From: Egibacteraceae bacterium
GTDB lineage: Bacteria > Actinomycetota > Nitriliruptoria > Euzebyales > Egibacteraceae
NCBI GenBank assembly: GCA_030447925.1
Contig: JAUJNX010000003.1
Coordinates: 124,001 to 188,000, forward strand
Direction of reading: 5' to 3'
Length of the DNA stretch: 64,000 nucleotides
The position numbers were made by a program, and so were the translations under genes. Positions 27,148 to 35,613 of the stretch are shown here, in pieces (the stretch's first letter is position 1; each line of letters begins with the position of its first letter). A model generated the notes under the pieces. It was not told the origin of the DNA, did not search any database, and saw only the letters and a list, made by a program, of their open reading frames with translations.

Positions 27148-27353
27148 CTCCGGGGATCATCGACCCTTCGGCACCTCCCCCGGAGCACGAATCCAGATTT
27201 TCATCCTTCCGGGCCACCTCGATGCCCTCGGAACGGCGGTTCCCGTGCGCCGATTGCGGGGCCGCGGCGTTGCATCCTGCGGGGAGCCCGCAGGCTGGTT
27301 CCGCCCGCGAGGCGCGCGAGGGCGGGGCGGGGGAGCCGGGAGGGGGCGCAGGG

Positions 27354-29177
27354 GTGGAGGCGGGCGAGGGGCTGGCGGTCCGGGGGCGATGGTTCGTGGA
27401 CGCCGCGGGTCGGCGCCACCTGCTGCGCGGGGTCAACCTGGGCGGCTCGTCCAAGGTGCCGGCCGGGGAGGCCGCGGACGGGGTGCCGACCTTCGTCGGC
27501 CGCCCGTTCCCGCTGGCCGAGGCCGACGAGCACCTGGCGCGGATCCGGCGGTGGGGGTTCACCTGGCTGCGGCTGGTCGTCCCGTGGGAGGCGGTGGAGC
27601 CCGCCGCGCCCGGCCGCCACGACGCGGACTACCTGGCCTACCTGCGCCGGGTGGTCGAGCGCGCCGGCGAGCACGGCCTGGCGGTGGTCCTCGACCCCCA
27701 CCAGGACGTGTGGAGCCGCGCGAGCGGCGGCAGCGGGGCACCCGCCTGGACCCTCGCCGCGGTCGGGTTCGACGTCGACGCGCTGCACGACAGCGGCGCG
27801 GCGGTGCTGCCGTCGCGGGCCGAGCCGGGCGAGGGCATGCGCTGGCCGGAGAACGCCGCCCGCCTGGCCGCGGCGACCATGGCCGCGCTGTTCTGGGCCG
27901 GCGACCTGGTCGCCCCCGCCTGCCGGGTCGACGGCGAGCCGGTCCAGCGGTTCCTGCAGCGCCACCACCTCGCGGCCGTCCGCGCGATGGCGCAGGCGGT
28001 GGCCGGGCTGCCCCACGTGCTGGGCGTCGGCACCGGCAACGAGCCCTTCCCCGGCTTCCTGGGGGTGCTGGACCTGGCGCGACCGCTGCCGTTCCGCGGC
28101 CCGGGGCCGGTGCTGACGGGGCTGCAGGCGCTGTCGGTGCCGGCCGGCCACCCCGCCGAGGTGCCGGTGCGGGTGATCGGCCCCGTGCGCCGGCGGCGCC
28201 GGGTCCTGCTCAACCCCACGGCGCGGTCGGCCTGGCGGACCCCCGACGACGACGTCTGGCGGCGCCAGGGCGTCTGGGACGTCGACGCGCGCGGCGAGCC
28301 GCGGCTGCTGCGCCCCGACCACTTCGCCCTGGACGTGCACGCCCGCGGCTACGCGCCGTTCGCGCGGCGGCTGGCCGCGACCGTCCGCGAGGTGCTCCCC
28401 GGGGCGGTCGTGTTCGTCGAGGGCGAGCCGGGCGGCGACCCGCCCGTGGGGGTGCCGGGACCGATCGCGCACGCGCCGCACTGGTACGACGTGGTGCCGC
28501 TGTTCGCCAAGCGGTCGTCACCCCAGCTGGCGCTGCGCTGGGGGTCGCTGCGGCCGGTGGCGGGACGGGCGGCGGTGCGCCGCGCGTTCGTCCGCGACAT
28601 CGCCGGGCTCGCGGCCACCACCGCCCGGGTGCTGGGGGAGGTCCCCACCGTCATCGGCGAGTACGGGGTGCCGTTCGACCTGGACGGTGGCCGCCAGCTG
28701 CGCAGCGGGGACTTCGCGCCGCAGGAGGCGGCGCTGACGGCCTACCACGACGCCCTCGACGCCGCCCTGGTGCACGCGGCGCTGTGGAACTACACCCCCG
28801 ACAACACCGACGCCGACGGCGACCACTGGAACGGGGAGAACCTGTCGGTCTACAGCCGCGACCGCCGCGCCGACGACGGCGCCCGCGCGCTGGCCGGGTT
28901 CAGCCGCCCGTCGCTGCGCGCGGCGGCGGGCACGCCCCTGGCCCAGTCCTTCCGCGCCGGTGTCTACCGGCTGGACGTCGACGTCGACCCGGCGGTCACC
29001 GCGCCCACGGTGGTGTCCGCGCCGGCCCACCACCTGCCCCCGGGCAGCACCGCCACGGCCACCAGCGGGTCGGTGACCCTGGACCCGGCCACCGCGACCG
29101 CGACCTGGGCGGGCGCGGCCCCCGGCCCGCAGACGCTCACCCTCCGCCCGCCCGACCCCGTCCCCCCGGACGGGTAG
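27354..29177 (+). CDS. GH5-like glycoside hydrolase (endoglycoceramidase type)
   Basis: A 607-residue protein. GRWFVDAAGRRHLLRGVNLGG is the N-terminal barrel entry of endoglycoceramidase-like GH5 enzymes. VLDPHQDVWSR, the acid/base region GTGNEPFPG and the nucleophile region VIGEYGVPFD follow in the right order, and WNYTPDNTDADGDHWNGEN marks the barrel end. A C-terminal beta domain of about 90 residues follows. There is no clear signal peptide from GTG 27354 (G-rich ribosome binding stretch just upstream); an in-frame ATG at 27222 would add a non-hydrophobic extension. Substrate is unknown; glycolipids or steryl glucosides are typical for the group. Confidence 0.85.
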   Translation: MEAGEGLAVRGRWFVDAAGRRHLLRGVNLGGSSKVPAGEAADGVPTFVGRPFPLAEADEHLARIRRWGFTWLRLVVPWEAVEPAAPGRHDADYLAYLRRVVERAGEHGLAVVLDPHQDVWSRASGGSGAPAWTLAAVGFDVDALHDSGAAVLPSRAEPGEGMRWPENAARLAAATMAALFWAGDLVAPACRVDGEPVQRFLQRHHLAAVRAMAQAVAGLPHVLGVGTGNEPFPGFLGVLDLARPLPFRGPGPVLTGLQALSVPAGHPAEVPVRVIGPVRRRRRVLLNPTARSAWRTPDDDVWRRQGVWDVDARGEPRLLRPDHFALDVHARGYAPFARRLAATVREVLPGAVVFVEGEPGGDPPVGVPGPIAHAPHWYDVVPLFAKRSSPQLALRWGSLRPVAGRAAVRRAFVRDIAGLAATTARVLGEVPTVIGEYGVPFDLDGGRQLRSGDFAPQEAALTAYHDALDAALVHAALWNYTPDNTDADGDHWNGENLSVYSRDRRADDGARALAGFSRPSLRAAAGTPLAQSFRAGVYRLDVDVDPAVTAPTVVSAPAHHLPPGSTATATSGSVTLDPATATATWAGAAPGPQTLTLRPPDPVPPDG

Positions 29178-29233
29178 GACCCTGTCCGAGCCCGCGCTGC
29201 CGCTCATTGGGCTACCCGCGGGGCAAGCGAGCG

Positions 29234-29794
29234 GTGGTTCGCTGCGTGTGTGGTGAGGGGGCCGGGCCAGGAGGGGGCGCAGGTGCGGCGGGCGGGTGGC
29301 GGGACAGGAGGTCGGACGCGGACGGGGACTTCGACGCCTTCTACCGCGGCGCCTACGAGCGGCTGGTCGGCCAGCTGTACGCCGTCACGGGGAACCTGGC
29401 CGACGCCGAGGACGTGGTCCAGGAGGCGTTCGCGCGCGCGTCGGTGCGCTGGCGGCGGGTGCGGGCGCTGGACCGGCCCGAGGCCTGGGTGCGCCGCGTC
29501 GCGCTCAACCTGGCCATCGACCAGGCGCGCCGCCTGCGCGGCCGCCTGCGGTTCTGGGGCGGTCCGGCCCGGGAGGAACCGGCCTGGGAGCCCGAGGAGC
29601 CCGAGCTGCTCGACGCGCTGCGGGGGCTGCCCATCCGCTACCGCCAGGTCCTGGTCCTGCACTACGTGGTCGGGCTGTCGGCGCAGGAGACGGCGGCCGA
29701 GCTGCGCATCGCCGTGGGCACCGTCCACGCCTACCTCAGCCGGGGCCGCCAGGCGCTGGCCGACCGGCTGACCCAGGACGCCGGACGTGGATGA
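29234..29794 (+). CDS. ECF sigma factor, SigE/SigM-like family
   Basis: About 186 residues. Region 2 reads FDAFYRGAYERLVGQLYAVTG and NLADAEDVVQEAFARA; region 4 reads LRGLPIRYRQVLVLHYVVGLS, then TAAELRIAVGTVHAYLSRG. It belongs to the actinobacterial SigE-like group (often with an adjacent membrane anti-sigma). The start is uncertain: GTG 29234 and nearby GTGs are possible before the conserved FDAFY. Its stop overlaps the GTG of the next gene (29787), which is probably its anti-sigma. Confidence 0.85.
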   Translation: MVRCVCGEGAGPGGGAGAAGGWRDRRSDADGDFDAFYRGAYERLVGQLYAVTGNLADAEDVVQEAFARASVRWRRVRALDRPEAWVRRVALNLAIDQARRLRGRLRFWGGPAREEPAWEPEEPELLDALRGLPIRYRQVLVLHYVVGLSAQETAAELRIAVGTVHAYLSRGRQALADRLTQDAGRG

Positions 29795-30555
29795 CCTCGA
29801 GCGGCGCTTCCGGCGGCTGGCGGACCAGCGGCTGCCCACGTCCCCGCCGCCGGTCGCCCGGCTCCGCAGCCGCGGGCGCCGCCGGGTGGCGGGCGGGCTC
29901 GCCGGGCTGGCGGCGCTGGTGGCGGTGACCGCTGTCGACGCCGGCGCCCTCGCCGACCCGGGGCCCGTCGCCCGCCGCGGAGGCCGAGGTCGTCGCCCCG
30001 CCGGCCGCCACCCCGTCGCTGACGGAGGCGCCCCCGCAGCCCCGGGCCCCGGCGCCGCCGTCGCCGTCCCCCGCGGCCCCGCCGGAGCCGGTGCCGCCCG
30101 GCGCCGCCCCCGCCGCGCCCGCGCCCGGCCCGCCCGGCCCGGTCGCGCCGCCGGGTGACCCGGGCCCCGCCGACCCCGTCGCGCCCCCGCCCCCGGAGCG
30201 CCCCGTCCCCGAGGTGTGGGAGGGCACCTTCGCGTACGAGGAGGTGCAGGAGGAGGACGAGGGTCGCCGCACGGTGGTCCGCCACCTGCTGGTGCTCACC
30301 CCGCGCGGCGACGGCACCTACGGCGGGCGCTACGACGTCAGCGGCGATGTCGAACCGTTCGCGGTCGACGTGACCGCGGTGGTCCAGCGGGACGCGCTGC
30401 TGGTGCGCCGTGCGGACCGGCCCGACGTCATGCTGCTCGGGCTGTACCCGCCGCCGGAACCGGACCGCCCGCCCCTGACGCGCTGGGGCGCCGCGACGCC
30501 GCTGCTCCACCCCGCGCCACCGGGGCTCACGGAGGGCTTCGTCCGGGTCGGGTGA
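29787..30555 (+). CDS. Membrane anti-sigma-like protein, apparent frameshift
   Basis: From GTG 29787 the frame gives VDDLERRFRRLADQRLP, a short cytoplasmic region, and the membrane segment VAGGLAGLAALVAVTAV. Near 29955-29965 it shifts. The adjacent frame, stop at 30555, continues with a long Ala/Pro spacer (PPSPSPAAPPEPVPPG and similar) and an outside domain of about 115 residues: VWEGTFAYEEVQEEDEGRRT to LTEGFVRVG. I read this as one gene with a single indel in a GC run. Overlap with the sigma gene and topology suggest an anti-sigma or signal-coupling partner, but there is no recognised anti-sigma zinc motif. Confidence 0.6.
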
Positions 30556-30564
30556 CCCGGACGC

Positions 30565-31254
30565 TCAGCGGCCGCGGTCGTCGCCCGCGGCGGTCCGCCG
30601 GCTCAGCAGCGCCCGCATCCGGTCGCCCGCCTCCAGCTTCACGGTGACGCGGCGCAGGTGGGTCCGCACCGTGCTCTCGGTGACGTCGAGGCGCTCCGCG
30701 ATCTCCTCCCGCGCCAGGCCCCAGGCCAGGAGGGTGAGGATCTCGCGCTCCCGCGGGGTCAGGTGGACCGACCAGCTCTCGGGCCCCGCGTCGTCCTCTG
30801 GTCCCGCGACCAGGCGGCGCGACAGGCGGGTCGACAGGAACGTGCTGCCGTCGGCGACCGCCCGGACGGCCTGCGCCAGCTCGTGGGGCGGTGCGTCGTG
30901 CGGCAGCAGCCCGGCCACGCCGGCCTGGACGATCGCGGCGACCTCCTCGCGCCGGGTGAAGTGGGCGGTGACCACGACCGGCGTGGGGATCAGGTCGCGC
31001 AGGGGGGCCGAGCGGTCGGTGCCCAGCACCAGGCGCCGGTCGACCAGGGCGACGTCGGGGCGCAGGCGGCGCGCCACCGCGACCAGGCCGACCCGGTCGG
31101 TGGCCTCCCCGACGACGCGGATGTCGCGGTGCCGCCACAGGGCGGTCCGGTAGGCCAGCCGGCGCGGCTCCTCGGGGTGCGCGACGACCACGCCGAGCAG
31201 CCGCCGGGGCGCGTGCCCCGCCGGTGCGGTCCGCCGTCCGGCCGTCGTGGTCAT
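30565..31254 (-). CDS. LuxR-type response regulator (NarL family)
   Basis: A 229-residue protein. The receiver domain keeps the phospho-acceptor region RPDVALVDRRL, but the usual acidic pair is replaced by AHPEEP, so phosphorylation may be atypical. The C-terminal helix-turn-helix is LTPREREILTLLAWGLAREE with IAERLDVTESTVRTHLRRV. No histidine kinase gene is next to it. It converges on the anti-sigma gene, with the stops nine bases apart. Confidence 0.85.
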   Translation of the reverse strand: MTTTAGRRTAPAGHAPRRLLGVVVAHPEEPRRLAYRTALWRHRDIRVVGEATDRVGLVAVARRLRPDVALVDRRLVLGTDRSAPLRDLIPTPVVVTAHFTRREEVAAIVQAGVAGLLPHDAPPHELAQAVRAVADGSTFLSTRLSRRLVAGPEDDAGPESWSVHLTPREREILTLLAWGLAREEIAERLDVTESTVRTHLRRVTVKLEAGDRMRALLSRRTAAGDDRGR

Positions 31255-31439
31255 GCCCGCTCCGATCGCGCGTCCCCGCGGCCGCCCGGCCGCGCCCGCC
31301 TCCCCCACACACGCCCGGTCCCGCCGCAGGCTTGCCCCGAGAGCGCGATGCCCGCGCCTGGTTCCCCGGCCCCTGTCCGCCCGGACCGTGTCCGCCACGC
31401 GCGCCACCCGTGTCCGCCGGCCCGGCCCGGCCGGCCCTC

Positions 31440-31832
31440 TCAGCCGCGCGGCGCCGGCGGGCGGACCATGGTGGCCAGGATGCGGGCCAGGTCCGCGGCG
31501 GGGTCGGTGGTCAGGCCCGTGTGCACGGGTGAGGGCTGGACGACGGTGGACCGGGGCGCGGTCAGCCAGCGGAAGCGCTCCGACGGCGGGCGGGTGGCGA
31601 GGGGACCAGCGGCCGGGTCCCCCGCCGCCAGGGCCGTGAGCGCCGCCAGGTGGCGGTGGACGGGGGCGAGGTCCAGGGTCGGGTCCAGGGCGCGGGCGCG
31701 GGCCTCGTCCAGGTCGACGGCGGCGGCCAGGTAGTCCAGGCCCCGGCAGTGGACCAGCACGCCCGCGTTCACGAACTCGCAGCGCTCGACCCGGGGGACG
31801 ACGCGCACCACCGCCCACTCGTAGGCGTGCAC
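31440..31832 (-). CDS. DUF3037 protein
   Basis: A 130-residue protein from GTG 31832. HAYEWAVVRVVPRVERCEFV and NAGVLVHCRGLDYLAAAVDLD are the DUF3037 opening. The family is usually coded beside a HipA-like kinase, as here: the kinase stop is one base upstream. Function is unknown; it may be a partner or substrate of the kinase. Confidence 0.85.
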   Translation of the reverse strand: MHAYEWAVVRVVPRVERCEFVNAGVLVHCRGLDYLAAAVDLDEARARALDPTLDLAPVHRHLAALTALAAGDPAAGPLATRPPSERFRWLTAPRSTVVQPSPVHTGLTTDPAADLARILATMVRPPAPRG

Positions 31833-31833
31833 G

Positions 31834-32658
31834 TCAGCGCCCCCTCCCGCGCGTGCGCGGGGCGGCCCGCCGGGCCTCCTCCAGGGGCGGCACCCACGCG
31901 TCCCGCCGGCCGAGGCGGTCGGTCAGCACCCCGGCGTAGGCGGCGCGCAGGTCCGCGACGCCGTCGAAGCCGGGCTCGCCGGCCAGCCACGCGTCGGGCA
32001 CGGCGGCGACGGCCGCCTCCAGGACCGCGGGGGTCACCCGCGGGGCCAGGGCGGCGTCTGCCTCGGGCAGGGGCCCGGCGGCGCCCAGCAGGACGTGCTC
32101 GGCCACCTGGCTGTAGCGCCGCCCCGCTGCCCGGTCGCGCCCGCGCCAGTCGTGGTGGAACCACAGCGCCGCGCCGTGGTCGATGAGCCACGTGCGGCCG
32201 TGCCAGCGCAGCAGGTTGGGGTTGCGCCACGACCGGTCGACGTTGTCGACCAGCGCGTCGAACCACACGACCGTCGCGGCCTCGGCGGGGTCGACCTCGT
32301 CGGCGGCGGGGTCCAGCCCCAGCGACCCCGGCAGGTAGTCCACGCCGAGGTTGGGTCCCGGGCTGGCGCGCAGCAGGTCCTGGATCTCGGCGTCGGGCTC
32401 CGCGCGGGCGAGCTCGGGGTCCAGCTCGACGACGACCAGCTCGGGCACGCGCAGGCCCAGCGCCCGCGCCAGCCCCGCGGCGATCACCTCGGCCACCAGC
32501 GCCTTGCGGCCCTGCCCGGCGCCGGTGAACTTCACCACGTAGGTGCCGAGGTCGTCGGCCTCCAGCAGCCCCGGCAGCGACCCGCCCTCGCGCAGGGGCA
32601 GGACGTAGCGCGTCGCCACGACCCGCCGCAGACCCCCCGCCACCGTCACGGCGCCCAC
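31834..32658 (-). CDS. HipA-like kinase-domain protein (HipA_2)
   Basis: A 274-residue protein. TYVVKFTGAGQGRKALVAEV is the nucleotide-binding lysine region, and FDALVDNVDRSWRNPNLL with TWLIDHGAALWFHHDW are the catalytic and metal-binding loops (DNxDR, then DHG). The fold is that of HipA/PI3-4-kinase-like proteins. It is shorter than toxin HipA and lacks a HipB-type partner; instead it forms a tight pair with DUF3037. Role unknown. Confidence 0.85.
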   Translation of the reverse strand: MGAVTVAGGLRRVVATRYVLPLREGGSLPGLLEADDLGTYVVKFTGAGQGRKALVAEVIAAGLARALGLRVPELVVVELDPELARAEPDAEIQDLLRASPGPNLGVDYLPGSLGLDPAADEVDPAEAATVVWFDALVDNVDRSWRNPNLLRWHGRTWLIDHGAALWFHHDWRGRDRAAGRRYSQVAEHVLLGAAGPLPEADAALAPRVTPAVLEAAVAAVPDAWLAGEPGFDGVADLRAAYAGVLTDRLGRRDAWVPPLEEARRAAPRTRGRGR

Positions 32659-32659
32659 G

Positions 32660-33142
32660 CTACGACCGGCCCGCCCCGTCGCGGTGCAGCCGGACGGGCA
32701 GGCCGCGGTCGGCCTTGACGACCTTCATGGCCAGCTGGGTGGCGACGCGCTCCACCCCCGGCAGCGTCGCCAGGCGCGCGGAGTAGAGGCGCTCGTAGTC
32801 GGCGAGGTCCGCGACCACGACCCGCAGCAGGTAGTCGGGGGAGCCGATCATGCGGCGGGCCTCCACGACCTCGTCGATGGCGAGCAGCGCCTGCTCGAAG
32901 CGGGTGATCGCGTCGGCCTCGGCGCGCAGCAGGATCGCGGCGACGAAGACCTCGAACCCGCGCCCGACCGCGGCCGGGTCGAGGACCGCGCGGTAGCCGG
33001 TGATGACCCCGGCGCGCTCCAGGGCGCGCACCCGGCGCAGGCACGGCGACGGCGACAGGCCCACCCGGGCGGCCAGGTCCTGGTTGCTGAGCCGGCCGTC
33101 GGCCTGGAGCTCGCGCAGGATCGCGACGTCGATGGCGTCCAC
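32660..33142 (-). CDS. Lrp/AsnC family regulator
   Basis: A 160-residue protein from GTG 33142. The N-terminal helix-turn-helix (AILRELQADGRLSNQDLAAR, VGLSPSPCLRRVRALE) is followed by the RAM ligand domain (FVAAILLRAEADAITRFEQA, GSPDYLLRVVVADLADYER). It is divergent from the LysE exporter gene 83 bp away, the classic arrangement in which an Lrp-type protein senses an amino acid and controls its export. Confidence 0.92.
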   Translation of the reverse strand: MDAIDVAILRELQADGRLSNQDLAARVGLSPSPCLRRVRALERAGVITGYRAVLDPAAVGRGFEVFVAAILLRAEADAITRFEQALLAIDEVVEARRMIGSPDYLLRVVVADLADYERLYSARLATLPGVERVATQLAMKVVKADRGLPVRLHRDGAGRS

Positions 33143-33225
33143 GCGGCAGATCCTGCCACGCTGAGCGGGAGGCGGGGCGTGATCTGCCAGCGCCTGCCCG
33201 GGCGGCCCCTGCAGCATGCGAAGCC

Positions 33226-33930
33226 ATGACCCTCGCCTACGTCGCCACCGCCGTGGCCATGATCTGCATCCCCGGCCCCGACATGCTGCTGGTCAGCGGC
33301 TACGCCCTCCAGCGCGGGCCGGCGGCCGCCGGCCGCGCGATCGCCGGCATCGCCAGCGGCTACCTGCTGGTCACCGCGGCGCTGGCCGCCGGCGTCGGCG
33401 CGGTCGTCGCCGCGCGCCCGGGCCTGCTGGAGGTGCTGCGCTGGCTGGCCGTCGCCTACCTGCTGTGGCTGGCCCGGGGGGCGCTCGCGGGCGGGGGCGG
33501 CGAGGCCGGGGCGGCCCCGCGTGCCCGGGGGGAGTGGCGCGACGGCCTGCTGACCGCGGCCCTCAACCCCAAGGGCCTGCTGTTCTTCCTGGCCCTGCTC
33601 CCGCCGTTCGTGGACCCCGACCGGGCCGCCACCCCGCAGCTGCTGGTGCTGGGCTTCACGTTCTGCCTGCTGGCCGTGCTGGTGTACGGCACGGTCGCGC
33701 TGGCGGCGGCGCGGGCCCGCGGGCGCCTGCCCGCCGGGGGCGCGGTCGTGGGCCGCGCCTCCGCGGTCGCGCTGCTGGCCGCGGCGGTCCGGGTCGCCTG
33801 GGGCCCGCGCGGATGCCGGGGGGGCGCGGGGGCGGCCCGCGCCGCACCGAGGTGCGCGGGGGCCGCGGGCCGGGTCAGGCGCGGCGGGGCCGGAACTCGT
33901 AGCCCCGGCGCTCCTCCGCGGCGCGCATGA
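33226..33930 (+). CDS. LysE-family amino-acid exporter
   Basis: A 234-residue membrane protein. MTLAYVATAVAMICIPGPDML with GYALQRGPAAAGRAIAGIASG is the family N-terminus with the helix-breaking PGPD. ALNPKGLLFFLALLPPFVDP is the second signature. About five or six membrane helices are seen. The last about 50 residues are Gly/Arg/Ala-rich and overlap the 3' end of the convergent gene by 56 bp, so the true C-terminus may be shorter if an indel lies after 33,780. Likely regulated by the divergent Lrp protein. Confidence 0.85.
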   Translation: MTLAYVATAVAMICIPGPDMLLVSGYALQRGPAAAGRAIAGIASGYLLVTAALAAGVGAVVAARPGLLEVLRWLAVAYLLWLARGALAGGGGEAGAAPRARGEWRDGLLTAALNPKGLLFFLALLPPFVDPDRAATPQLLVLGFTFCLLAVLVYGTVALAAARARGRLPAGGAVVGRASAVALLAAAVRVAWGPRGCRGGAGAARAAPRCAGAAGRVRRGGAGTRSPGAPPRRA

Positions 33931-35521
33931 CGATCAGGTCGCCGTGGGTGCCGTAGCCCAGGACGGGCTCGTAGTACTGCGTGCCCTCGAAGGTGATCAT
34001 CAGGTAGTAGGTCCGCCGGCGGTCGGGGATCGGCACGATCTGCGGGTGCGGGATGTTGGTCCCGTAGGGCGCGTCGAGGTTGCCGAGGAAGTTCAGCTCC
34101 AGGTCGTACACGGGGTACTGGCGCAGGTTGCCGTCGCTGGCCAGCAGGTACCACTCGCCCCCGATCTTCTGGAGGATGATCCCCTCGGTCTCGTCGCGGG
34201 CGCTGTCCCGGCCGACCAGCTCCAGCTCGGTGATCGGCCCGCCGGGCCGCCCCTTGGCCAGCGCCGGGTAGAAGTTGAAGTCGCCCGGCACCTGGTAGGG
34301 GCTCTCCACGAACCCGACGTACCAGGTGTCCCCGATCCGGGTCATCGCCGGGTCCCAGGTGTCCAGCGTCGTCGGCAGCGGCATCGGCGTCGACGCCAGG
34401 ACGTGGACCCCGGACAGGACCTCCTCGACGGTGCGGACGTAGTGGACCTTGGGGCCCGGAACCTCGAAGGCGAAGGTGCCCCAGCCGCTGACGGCGACGT
34501 GGAAGCCGCCCTCGCGGTCGTCCAGGACGATCTGGCCGGCGTGGTCGCCCACGATCACACCGTCGCGGGCGAAGAACACGTTGGCGACCTGGCGGATGCG
34601 CGAGGGCTCCTCCAGGTCCATCGTCCACACGCCCCAGTGCGCCGCCTGGAAGAACGACAGGCCCGCCTGGGTCGCGGTGAAGTACAGCAGGCCGTCGCGG
34701 ATGTAGGGGGTGCCGTCGGCGTACTGCACGACGTGGGGGTCGCGCAGGCCCGCCTGCCCGAAGTAGCCCGCCTCCAGCCCGTTGATGGTGACCACCGCGC
34801 CGTCGCCCCGCCCGCCGAAGCCGTAGTCGTGGGCGGCCAGCACCGCCGGGTCGCGCAGGTCGACCAGGTCGGTGACGCGGGCCTGGACGACGGGGACCCA
34901 GTTGGCGACCCGCCCGACCAGCGCGGTGACGTAGTTCTCCTGCACCGAGAACGCGAACCGCGCGGGGCCGCGCAGGTCCGCGGTGCCGGTGGCGGCCACG
35001 GTGGTGACGCCACCGACGGTGACCTCGATGGTGACGGTGCCGTTGGCGGGGTCATCGCCCGCGTCGAAGGCGGCGACGACGGCGTCGCCGTCCCCGCGCA
35101 CCAGCCCGACGAGCACCGCGGCGCCGCCCGCGCTGCCGCGCACGTCGGCGATCACCGACGCGTACGGCGCGACCGGGCGGACCCCGGTGCGGAACAGGGC
35201 CGCGAACGCCTGCTCGCCGCCGACGCGCAGGTCCTCGCCCGCCTCCTCGACCGTGGTGGCGTCCGCGGTCAGCGCCCGGGCCGCGAGGTCGCGCCCGACC
35301 CCGCCGCCGAAGCGCGTGCGCAGCTGCACGAAGTCGCGGCCGATGAGGTCGAAGGCGCGGAACTGGTCGGTGACGGAGAAGGACAGGTCCAGGGCGGACA
35401 GGTCCCGGGTGACGGTGCCGGTCTGGGCGAGCGCCGGGGCGGACAGGAGCGTGGGGCCCGCCGCGGCGCCCACCACCCCCGCCACCAGCCCCTGGAGGAA
35501 GCGCTGCCGCGTGATCGTCAT
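33875..35521 (-). CDS. Secreted beta-propeller-like protein (GH43/62/68-like fold)
   Basis: A 548-residue protein from ATG 35521 with an export signal (MTITRQRFLQGLVAGVVG to APALAQ; Tat-like but with RQR instead of RR). The N-terminal about 200 residues are beta-rich and end near RVTDLVDLRDP. The C-terminal part looks like a five-bladed propeller of glycosidases: LRDPHVVQYADGTPYIRDGL, MTRIGDTWYVGFVESPYQVP, HPQIVPIPDRRRTYYLMITF. I cannot assign catalytic residues securely. The neighbouring GH2 gene on the same strand upstream supports a role in glycan breakdown. Confidence 0.65.
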   Translation of the reverse strand: MTITRQRFLQGLVAGVVGAAAGPTLLSAPALAQTGTVTRDLSALDLSFSVTDQFRAFDLIGRDFVQLRTRFGGGVGRDLAARALTADATTVEEAGEDLRVGGEQAFAALFRTGVRPVAPYASVIADVRGSAGGAAVLVGLVRGDGDAVVAAFDAGDDPANGTVTIEVTVGGVTTVAATGTADLRGPARFAFSVQENYVTALVGRVANWVPVVQARVTDLVDLRDPAVLAAHDYGFGGRGDGAVVTINGLEAGYFGQAGLRDPHVVQYADGTPYIRDGLLYFTATQAGLSFFQAAHWGVWTMDLEEPSRIRQVANVFFARDGVIVGDHAGQIVLDDREGGFHVAVSGWGTFAFEVPGPKVHYVRTVEEVLSGVHVLASTPMPLPTTLDTWDPAMTRIGDTWYVGFVESPYQVPGDFNFYPALAKGRPGGPITELELVGRDSARDETEGIILQKIGGEWYLLASDGNLRQYPVYDLELNFLGNLDAPYGTNIPHPQIVPIPDRRRTYYLMITFEGTQYYEPVLGYGTHGDLIVMRAAEERRGYEFRPRRA

Positions 35522-35613
35522 CGGCTCGTGCTCGGTCGGGAGTTCGACCACCTCGTACCCCTTCGCCGGTGTGAACGGTCGGACATCAGGGGCGGATCGT
35601 CGTCGGCGCGACC

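Noticed and set aside
24883..28116. A 1,077-codon plus-strand open frame
   Set aside because: It is the complement of the GGDEF and PolX genes for most of its length, with Arg/Gly/Ala-only composition and no domain; it is a GC-rich shadow frame.
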